The notes under the pieces: model-generated
Database searches by the model: none
What the model was told of the DNA's origin: nothing
Seen by the model: only the letters and a program-made list of their open reading frames with translations
Shown: one piece after another, positions 14,982 through 19,703 of the stretch
Layout of the letters: the number at the start of each line of letters is the position of its first letter
Position numbering within the stretch: the stretch's first letter is position 1
Translations under genes and position numbers: made by a program
DNA from: an uncultured Oscillospiraceae bacterium
GTDB taxonomy: Bacteria > Bacillota > Clostridia > Oscillospirales > Acutalibacteraceae
Direction: 5' to 3'
Assembly (NCBI GenBank): GCA_900543525.1
Contig: UQRS01000040.1
Span: 1 to 19,703 of the forward strand
Length of the DNA stretch: 19,703 nucleotides

Positions 14982-15875
14982 CTACTTGCCGAGGTACTCC
15001 TCCAGGCAAATGCCTTTTTTCATAATCTGATCAGCAATGCCAACTCCAACATAACGATAATGCCACGGCTCGTAGATCACGCCGGTGAGGCTTTCCTTAT
15101 TTTTGGCATACCGCATGATAAAGCCGTATTTTGTACAGTTGTTCTGCAGCCAGGTAAAGGCCTCGGTCTGATCAAAATCCTCCTCCACCGAGTTGATGTC
15201 CACCGCCAGGCCGAGGTTGTGTTCGCTCGTCTGCGGCCGGGCAACCACCGTCGCGGCGAGATCTCCGGCCTCCTCCCTGCCGTAGCCCTGGTTCAGATAA
15301 TAATTTACCTTGTTGTTATACAGCGACGCCTGCGTGCTGTAGGAGCGGTAGGCCGAGATAATCAGCAGGTTGACGCCGTCCGCCTTGGCCGCGTCACACA
15401 TCTGCATAAGGGCGTCAACTGCGCGGCGATCGAACTTCATCCCCGCGTCCCGGTTATAGTTCGGAATGGTAACCAGATCCGGAGAAAAATCATCCGGCAG
15501 CTTATATTTTCCATTGACCAGCCGCAAATTCCAGGAGCCGCTATCGTCCGAAATCTGCACCGTATCCGAGCTTGCAGAGGAGGTCGTGCTGGCCACGGCG
15601 GAGGAGCTGGCCGGGGTCGAGGAGGAAGCCGCCTCCGAGCTGGAGGAGGCCAACTCGTTGCTGCTTGCCTCCGCCTCGGAGGAGCCGGTATCCAGAATGG
15701 ACGCCACCGAAGCCTGATCCTGCGCCTCCGGTGCGACAATTTCGCTCGAAGTGCTGCGCTCGGCTTCGTTTGTCCGCGCCATGTGGTTGGACACAAAGAG
15801 CAATATGATAAATAAAACGGTCAGGCCGGCGGCCGTCCCGCCAAGAATCCACAGCTGTCTTTTTCTTTTCTGCAT
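14982..15875 (-). CDS. Membrane-anchored D-alanyl-D-alanine carboxypeptidase, VanY/M15B type
   Basis: Zinc peptidase that trims the terminal D-Ala from peptidoglycan stem pentapeptides at the outer face of the membrane. It has 297 aa: an uncleaved N-terminal anchor at about 8-29, a Ser/Ala/Glu-rich spacer at about 40-110, then the M15B domain at about 115-290. The motifs are I-S-A-Y-R-S-Y-S-T-Q (173-182), S-E-H-N-L-G-L-A-V-D (217-226) and E-P-W-H-Y-R-Y-V-G (269-277). The zinc ligands should be His219, Asp226 and His272, with Glu269 catalytic; all are present. GGAAGG lies 11 bases before the ATG, rather far. It is first in a two-gene unit with the small membrane protein. No van ligase genes are nearby, so a housekeeping wall role is more likely than vancomycin resistance. 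Confidence 0.92.
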   Translation of the reverse strand: MQKRKRQLWILGGTAAGLTVLFIILLFVSNHMARTNEAERSTSSEIVAPEAQDQASVASILDTGSSEAEASSNELASSSSEAASSSTPASSSAVASTTSSASSDTVQISDDSGSWNLRLVNGKYKLPDDFSPDLVTIPNYNRDAGMKFDRRAVDALMQMCDAAKADGVNLLIISAYRSYSTQASLYNNKVNYYLNQGYGREEAGDLAATVVARPQTSEHNLGLAVDINSVEEDFDQTEAFTWLQNNCTKYGFIMRYAKNKESLTGVIYEPWHYRYVGVGIADQIMKKGICLEEYLGK

Positions 15876-15927
15876 TTTAACTCAAACCTTCCCCCGTGCC
15901 ATACGACAGCACCGGAAATTTCATACA

Positions 15928-15947
15928 AAGCGTAAAACCATACGCTT
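15928..15947. promoter_or_regulatory. Inverted repeat upstream of the VanY-like gene
   Basis: AAGCGTA and TACGCTT form a perfect 7-bp inverted repeat with a 6-bp spacer, 53-72 bases upstream of the carboxypeptidase start. It could be an operator or a leader hairpin. No clear promoter could be fixed next to it, so its role is open. Confidence 0.35.
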
Positions 15948-16042
15948 CAACTTCATATTCTGTTTGGATACCATCGGTTAACAAGGGCGCACACGCCTGA
16001 CAGCGACGGTACTGCAAATACTTATTTTATAAACCGGCCGCG

Positions 16043-16060
16043 GTTTGGCAAGTGCCAAAC
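16043..16060. promoter_or_regulatory. 18-bp palindrome in the VanY-pyk divergent region
   Basis: GTTTGGCAAGTGCCAAAC is a perfect 8-bp inverted repeat with a 2-bp centre. It overlaps a second, mutually exclusive hairpin (AAACC 16031-16035 with GGTTT 16042-16046). It lies about 168 bp from the carboxypeptidase start and 168 bp upstream of the pyk -35 box. No T-run follows, so a regulator site is more likely than a terminator. The rest of the 431-base gap (15876-16306) is A+T-rich and shows only the pyk promoter and a possible extra TATAAT at 16137-16142. Confidence 0.4.
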
Positions 16061-16227
16061 ACGGGCGTTCTTCAAAAATCTTTTGCTGAAAACTTCTCTT
16101 CTGCGCAGAACATTCAACACGATCTATATTTGTTTTTATAATACCCAAAACCTACAGATTTTGCAACCACCTTTTGCGGCAATCGGCCGTGCGAAACAAA
16201 TTTCTCTTAAAACTGTGAAAATACCCC

Positions 16228-16256
16228 TTGTGCAAAGCGTGAATATGGTGTATCAT
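16228..16256 (+). promoter_or_regulatory. Promoter of pyk
   Basis: TTGTGC and TATCAT (5/6 to the consensus -10) are separated by 17 bp, with transcription expected near 16263. This gives a leader of about 44 nt that contains the AAGGGAG ribosome binding site at 16291-16297. Confidence 0.65.
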
Positions 16257-16306
16257 ATAAAATGGGTTAAATTTTGAATGTTTTTTCTGAAAGGGAGAAT
16301 ATAGAT

Positions 16307-17749
16307 ATGCTGTATGCAAGAAAAACAAAGATCATCTGTACGCTCGGCCCGGCCACCGATAAACCCGGTGTGCTGGAAGCCCTGATCAAAGCGGGCATGA
16401 ATGTAGCGCGGATCAACTTCTCCCACCAGGATCATGAGACCCACCTACGCCGGATTGAGCAGGTCAAGAAGATCCGTAAGGAGCTTGGCGTGCCGATCGC
16501 GCTGCTGGCCGACACCAAGGGGCCGGAGGTTCGTCTCGGCCGGATTCCGGATGGTCCGGTCACGCTGAAAGAGGGGCAGACCTTCACCCTCTCCACCCGG
16601 GAGGAGGACGGGGACGCCACCCGCGCCTCGATCAGCTACACCAACCTGCCGGGCGACCTGAAAAAAGGCGACACCATCCTGATTGACGACGGCCTGGTAG
16701 AAATGGAGGTCACCGCGATCACGGGAACCGAGATCTCCTGCATTGTGAAAAACGATGGGGAAATCTCCAGCAGCAAGGGGGTTAACGTCCCCGGCGTCGA
16801 GCTGTCCATCCCCTACATCAGCAGCAGAGACCGCTCCGACATCCGATTTGCGGTCAACCAGGATTTTGATTTCATCGCCGCCTCCTTCACGCGGAGCGCA
16901 CAGGATATCCTGATGATCCGGGAAGAGCTTGACCGGATGGGCTGCAAGGATATGAAGCTTATCGCCAAAATTGAAAATGCACAGGGCGTCAACAATATCG
17001 ACCAGATCATCTCGGTTGTGGACGGCATCATGGTCGCGCGCGGCGACATGGGGGTTGAGATTCCGTTGGAGGAAATCCCGGTCATCCAGAAAAAGCTGAT
17101 CAAAAAAGCCTATATCGCCGGCAAGCAGGTCATCACCGCCACCCAGATGCTGGAATCCATGATTCACAATCCCCGTCCCACGCGGGCGGAGACAACCGAC
17201 GTCGCCAACGCGATTTACGACGGAACCAGTGCCATCATGCTGTCGGGAGAGACGGCCGCAGGCATACATCCGATCGAAGCGGTCAAGACGATGGATCGGA
17301 TTGCCCAGCGTACCGAGCGGGACATCGACTATAAAAAGCGTTTCAACCACCGATCAGAGATGGAGATTGACCTTTGCAGCGTAACCAACGCCATCTCCCA
17401 CGCGACCTGTGCGGCGGCGCACGATCTGTCGGCGGCGGCCATCATCACGGTGACCAAATCGGGAACCACCGCCAAAATGATCTCCAAATTCCGGCCGGAC
17501 TGCCCGATCATCGGCTGCGCCACCTCCGAAAAGGTCATGCGGCAGATGAATCTGTCCTGGGGCGTGACTCCGATCGTCCTGAAGGAGCAGGCCTCCAGCG
17601 ACAAGCTCTTCTCCCACGCCGTGGAGGAGGCAACCCGCGCCGGACTGATCAAGGACGGTGACCTCGTGGTCATCACGGCCGGCGTACCGCTCGGCCAATC
17701 GGGAACCACCAACATGCTGCGCGTACAGGTTGTCGGCGAACCCACCTGA
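16307..17749 (+). CDS. pyk: Pyruvate kinase
   Basis: Converts phosphoenolpyruvate and ADP to pyruvate and ATP, the last step of glycolysis, in the cytoplasm. It has 480 aa, a full-length single-module enzyme without the extra C-terminal PEP-utiliser domain found in some Bacillus enzymes. The motifs are T-K-I-I-C-T-L-G-P-A-T (7-17), N-V-A-R-I-N-F-S-H (32-40), the active-site helix K-L-I-A-K-I-E-N-A-Q-G (217-227, Lys221, Glu223), M-V-A-R-G-D-M-G-V-E (242-251, Asp247) and T-A-T-Q-M-L (277-282). The lid (B) domain is about 71-168. The C-terminal regulatory domain contains K-S-G-T-T-A (384-389) and ends near S-G-T-T-N-M. ATG 16307 is chosen because AAGGGAG sits 9 bases upstream; the in-frame TTG at 16274 lies before that site. 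It would draw on PEP made from sugars released by the glycan locus. Confidence 0.97.
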   Translation: MLYARKTKIICTLGPATDKPGVLEALIKAGMNVARINFSHQDHETHLRRIEQVKKIRKELGVPIALLADTKGPEVRLGRIPDGPVTLKEGQTFTLSTREEDGDATRASISYTNLPGDLKKGDTILIDDGLVEMEVTAITGTEISCIVKNDGEISSSKGVNVPGVELSIPYISSRDRSDIRFAVNQDFDFIAASFTRSAQDILMIREELDRMGCKDMKLIAKIENAQGVNNIDQIISVVDGIMVARGDMGVEIPLEEIPVIQKKLIKKAYIAGKQVITATQMLESMIHNPRPTRAETTDVANAIYDGTSAIMLSGETAAGIHPIEAVKTMDRIAQRTERDIDYKKRFNHRSEMEIDLCSVTNAISHATCAAAHDLSAAAIITVTKSGTTAKMISKFRPDCPIIGCATSEKVMRQMNLSWGVTPIVLKEQASSDKLFSHAVEEATRAGLIKDGDLVVITAGVPLGQSGTTNMLRVQVVGEPT

Positions 17750-17851
17750 GGCAAGCCTCGCGTCGAATCTTTCGGCGCGATAGAATCGCATTGAGAATCC
17801 GTATAAAAACGATTGATCATCGCTTGCAATCTGTAAGGGGGGGCGACGTGA

Positions 17852-18070
17852 ATGTTCCGGTATTTTCCGGTCGCCGAAAGCCAGGAAGAGAAAATCGGAT
17901 ATGGAATAGCGGGATTTGAACTGGCAGAGGAGCAGTGGCGAAAATGTGTTTTTACCCTCTGTCCTGCACCGGATTTCCATACGGCCGATGTTCTCGCTCT
18001 GCGGTGCACCGTTCATCAGCTGGATCCCGTACATCTCGCCGAAGTGATTGAGGATTTCTTTGGGGAGTAG
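17852..18070 (+). CDS. Small protein resembling DUF6514 (72 aa)
   Basis: Small, probably cytoplasmic protein of unknown function. The pattern I-G-Y-G-I-A (15-20) followed by L-D-P-V-H-L-A-E-V-I-E-D-F (57-69) resembles DUF6514, a family of short clostridial proteins; this is from memory and not checked. AAGGGGGGG at 17835-17843 lies 8 bases before the ATG, a strong ribosome binding site. The ORF ends just before a strong palindromic terminator. It follows pyk by about 100 bases, with no convincing promoter between, so it may share the pyk transcript. The opposite strand is also open here (17354-18034) but lacks a start signal. Confidence 0.65.
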   Translation: MFRYFPVAESQEEKIGYGIAGFELAEEQWRKCVFTLCPAPDFHTADVLALRCTVHQLDPVHLAEVIEDFFGE

Positions 18071-18092
18071 TTTTTCTATTTCTTCGTTTTCG

Positions 18093-18122
18093 AAAAAAGC
18101 CTGCCATATGGCAGGCTTTTTT
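18093..18122. terminator. Palindromic bidirectional terminator
   Basis: A 30-base perfect palindrome: six A, GCCTGCC, ATAT, GGCAGGC, six T. It ends the pyk-DUF6514-like unit on the plus strand and would also stop leftward transcription. It marks the last point of the ordinary chromosomal layout before the A+T-rich segment. Confidence 0.92.
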
Positions 18123-18459
18123 TCTGCGGTAATTGCTTCCGGCGCACCTCCGAACCCGTGATGAAGAATGTTCAGCTTCCGGACAAAGACAAACTGGAAT
18201 TTGAATCTATCGAAATCTTAACCTGTTAGCGGCTGTTATAAGCCGTTAATAAAATCCTCCAAAATCCTTGAAAACTAAGGATTTTTCGCAGTTTGCTCAC
18301 CCGTTGCCGTTATACGGTTTCACATGGTGTTACCCTTGCCCTCAGCACCTCATAAGGGCAAAAGCAAGGGAAGGAAAATCTGGTAAAACAATATAACAAC
18401 ATGTGGCAGCCGGGAAACTGTGGCATATACGCGAACTAATTATACGGAGGATTTTGAAT
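18123..18459. other. A+T-rich non-coding stretch with tandem hairpins, possible element edge
   Basis: No gene is seen here. Three inverted repeats stand out. TTAGCGGCT (18226-18234) pairs with AGCCGTTAA (18241-18249), with one G-U pair. AAAATCCTT (18261-18269) pairs with AAGGATTTT (18277-18285). Last comes a nested pair of alternatives: CCCTTGC 18333-18339 with GCAAGGG 18364-18370, or TTGCCCT 18336-18342 with AGGGCAA 18355-18361. The change to A+T-rich sequence starts around here, and the next gene is of mobile-element type. An integration boundary or an element-borne leader RNA is inferred; no duplicated target site can be shown inside the window. Confidence 0.4.
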
Positions 18460-18837
18460 ATGGACAAGTACATTTATGATGAAAACAACGGTCTTTGGTA
18501 TGAGCTACAAGGCGATTATTACATTCCCTGCCTGACGATCCCGGAGGAAGAACAACTGCCCATCGGCGTATGGGGGCAGCGGCATCTTCGGTATATCCGC
18601 AAGTATCATAAAGGACTGTATAACAGCCTGCTTCTCAGCGGGAAACTCAACGGCTACCTTGCTGATCTGAACGAACAGGCAGAGGATATGTTCTTTCGGC
18701 TGGTAGAGCAGCTTGCTGAGAAAGATGCCATTACCGAAGCACTCAAAGCCGAAAATCAGATGCTTTGGGTGCAGCGAATGAATGCAGTACGGGAAACGGC
18801 AATGGAGATCGTCAATCATGATCTGATCTACGCATAA
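18460..18837 (+). CDS. tnpV: TnpV-family transposon-encoded protein (125 aa)
   Basis: Short protein found on clostridial mobilisable transposons and integrative elements; its biochemical role is not established. The family pattern is clear: Y-Y-I-P-C-L-T-I-P-E-E (20-30), P-I-G-x-x-G-x-R-H-L-R-Y-I-R (34-47), L-Y-N-S-L-L-L-S-G-K-L (53-63), L-N-E-Q-A (70-74), I-T-E-A-L-K-A-E-N-Q-M-L-W-V-Q-R-M-N (91-108) and E-I-V-N-H-D-L-I-Y (116-124). The length is normal and the frame intact. The start at 18460 has GGAGG 9 bases upstream; the in-frame ATG at 18403 lacks a site. No recombinase or relaxase is visible, so the rest of the element is either outside the window or lost. Base composition differs from the genes to the left. 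Confidence 0.85.
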   Translation: MDKYIYDENNGLWYELQGDYYIPCLTIPEEEQLPIGVWGQRHLRYIRKYHKGLYNSLLLSGKLNGYLADLNEQAEDMFFRLVEQLAEKDAITEALKAENQMLWVQRMNAVRETAMEIVNHDLIYA

Positions 18838-18847
18838 CAGATGCATG

Positions 18848-18880
18848 GCGGCGGGGACTTCTCCCTGCCGCTATTCTTTT
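18848..18880 (+). terminator. Terminator after tnpV
   Basis: GCGGCGGGG (18848-18856) pairs with CCCTGCCGC (18863-18871) with one G-U pair across a 6-nt loop, followed by TATTCTTTT. It separates tnpV from the padR promoter. Confidence 0.7.
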
Positions 18881-18893
18881 CATGCAGGGGTTC

Positions 18894-18922
18894 TTGACAA
18901 TATTCCACAAGTAAACTATAAT
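18894..18922 (+). promoter_or_regulatory. Perfect consensus sigma-A promoter of padR
   Basis: TTGACA, 17 bp, TATAAT: both boxes and the spacing are ideal. A gene with such a promoter is normally held down by a repressor, here plausibly the PadR product itself. The TATAATATTATA palindrome (18917-18928) covers the -10 box. Confidence 0.93.
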
Positions 18923-18934
18923 ATTATACAAGTA
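18907..18934. promoter_or_regulatory. Candidate PadR autoregulatory operator
   Basis: ACAAGTA occurs at 18907-18913 and again at 18928-18934, exactly 21 bp (two helical turns) apart and flanking the -10 box. A wider imperfect inverted repeat, ATATTC to GAATAT, surrounds them. The repeats are seen directly; binding by the adjacent PadR protein is inference. Confidence 0.5.
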
Positions 18935-18965
18935 GAATATGAACTGTTTTGTGAAAGGATACGCT

Positions 18966-19508
18966 ATGCTGAAACACGGAATACTCGGTCTGCTGAATTA
19001 CGGCAACATGACCGGATATGAGATCAGAGAGATATTCAACAAATCACTGAACTTTTTCTGGCAGGCGCAGAGCAGTCAGATTTACAGAGAATTGCATACT
19101 CTTGAAAAAAACGGATGGATCACAATGACCACCGTTGAACAAAGTGATAAGCCAAACAAGAATATCTGTTCCATTACGGAAAGCGGAAAGGTTGAGCTTT
19201 TAAGATGGCTCTGTTCTGAAAACGCAGGAATGGAAATCCGTCTGCCACTACTGATGCAGGTGTTTTTTCTTGGAAATCGCAGTCGTGAAGAAAACATACT
19301 GTATTTCAAACGGCTTGCAGATGCCTGCCGCAATTACATGGCCTCGTTTTCCGATATTGAAAACAGTATCGGATTTTATGAAAGCGAATATGACCTGAAA
19401 GACCAGAGTATGTACTGGAAAATGACCGTCGATTTTGGCAGAAGAAGCCTTCAGATGTATATTGACTGGGCAAAACACTGTATTGAAGAATTGGAGAAAG
19501 AAGAATGA
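18966..19508 (+). CDS. PadR-family transcriptional regulator (180 aa)
   Basis: Winged-helix repressor. Residues 1-75 are the PadR DNA-binding domain: L-K-H-G-I-L-G-L-L (2-10), M-T-G-Y-E-I (15-20), S-S-Q-I-Y-R-E-L-H-T-L-E-K-N-G-W-I (36-52) and the wing followed by I-T-E-S-G-K (70-75). Residues about 80-175 form the helical C-terminal dimerisation domain of the longer PadR class (Vir_act_alpha_C type). The ATG at 18966 is preferred, with AAAGGA about 6 bases upstream; the in-frame ATG at 18939 lacks a site. It is driven by a perfect consensus promoter and followed by an ATGA-overlapping ORF. Proteins of this kind often sense toxic small molecules and control exporters, but no exporter is visible here. 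Confidence 0.9.
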   Translation: MLKHGILGLLNYGNMTGYEIREIFNKSLNFFWQAQSSQIYRELHTLEKNGWITMTTVEQSDKPNKNICSITESGKVELLRWLCSENAGMEIRLPLLMQVFFLGNRSREENILYFKRLADACRNYMASFSDIENSIGFYESEYDLKDQSMYWKMTVDFGRRSLQMYIDWAKHCIEELEKEE

Positions 19509-19703
19509 ATATTCTGATTGGAAACTACTGGCGCAGAGGACAAAGCATATATTCACTCGTTCCTGACTATGGCAAGAACACTGGCAGGACATCGAGCGGC
19601 GCTAAACGAGGAAGGAAAGGGAAATCGGATAGTGAAGGTGCAGCACTGACAGATGAGTTATTGAGTAATATGGAAAAGGCAAGTATTAAGTATCGAGATA
19701 GCG
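19505..19703 (+). CDS. Unrecognised ORF overlapping padR, cut off by the window end
   Basis: The ATG overlaps the padR stop in ATGA, with GGAG at 19493-19496 eight bases upstream, the usual layout of a translationally coupled second gene. The frame stays open for 66 codons to the window edge. The visible part is polar and basic in the middle (K-R-G-R-K-G-K) with no signal peptide or membrane segment, and I recognise no family. The frame that follows the padR stop codon is also open from about 19518 to a stop near 19650 and reads plausibly (M-A-R-T-L-A-G-H-R-A), so the true frame is uncertain. Confidence 0.35.
   Translation, partial: MNILIGNYWRRGQSIYSLVPDYGKNTGRTSSGAKRGRKGKSDSEGAALTDELLSNMEKASIKYRDS

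Noticed and set aside
15466..15808. Open frames antisense to the Ser-rich spacer of the carboxypeptidase
   Set aside because: Low-complexity Ser/Ala codons give open frames on the other strand by chance.
16274..16306. TTG at 16274 as the start of pyruvate kinase
   Set aside because: It precedes the AAGGGAG ribosome binding site and would add 11 residues not typical of the family; ATG 16307 fits.
17329..18034. Two overlapping leftward open frames of 226 codons over the pyk 3' end
   Set aside because: Mostly antisense to conserved pyk sequence, no ribosome binding site, no domain; the plus-strand 72-aa ORF explains the non-pyk part better.
1..19703. CRISPR array, rRNA or complete canonical tRNA
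   Set aside because: No regularly spaced direct repeats and no rRNA signatures were seen; the only tRNA-like sequence (13827-13890) lacks an anticodon arm.

Overview
The window looks like chromosomal DNA of a gut-type anaerobic Firmicute, probably a clostridium of the Oscillospiraceae/Ruminococcaceae kind. The evidence is AGGAGG-like ribosome binding sites, a SigH-type sporulation sigma factor, near-consensus sigma-A promoters, a TnpV-type mobile-element gene, and exported plant-polysaccharide enzymes ending in type I dockerins. Most of the window is visibly G+C-rich. The last ~1.5 kb is clearly A+T-richer and carries mobile-element-type genes. The organism is inferred from families and signals, not from a database match.

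Bases 1-13290 form a glycan-degradation region. A secreted GH172 (formerly DUF2961) enzyme, cut off at its 5' end by the window edge, runs rightward and meets a very large leftward gene (2337 aa) head-on over strong terminators. The large gene encodes a signal peptide, a GH115 alpha-glucuronidase, several beta-sandwich and helical spacer modules, an SGNH/GDSL esterase and a dockerin. An AraC-family regulator is transcribed divergently from it across a 199-bp region with a clean inverted repeat. It is followed by a short leaderless ORF that is the C-terminal module of a GH78 rhamnosidase-like protein plus an Ig-like domain and a dockerin. All three proteins end in dockerins with the same helix signature (V-S-D-V-V-x-L-R), so they probably share a cohesin partner that is not in the window. 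The AraC protein is the obvious candidate regulator. Together the enzymes would remove GlcA and acetyl groups and a furanoside-type sugar from plant heteroglycans.

Bases 13291-16060 hold leftward housekeeping and envelope genes: a small zinc-ribbon protein, a 64-nt tRNA-like element just upstream of it, a SigH-like sigma factor with its own strong promoter, and a two-gene unit encoding a VanY/M15B D,D-carboxypeptidase and a one-TM small protein. Bases 16061-18122 hold pyruvate kinase (pyk), with a recognisable promoter, and a small ORF resembling DUF6514, closed by a palindromic terminator.

From about 18200 the composition changes. There are several hairpins, a TnpV gene, a PadR-family regulator with a perfect consensus promoter flanked by a 21-bp-spaced direct repeat, and an ATGA-overlapping ORF that runs off the window. 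This is probably the edge of an integrated element or a cargo region. There is no CRISPR array, rRNA or complete canonical tRNA.
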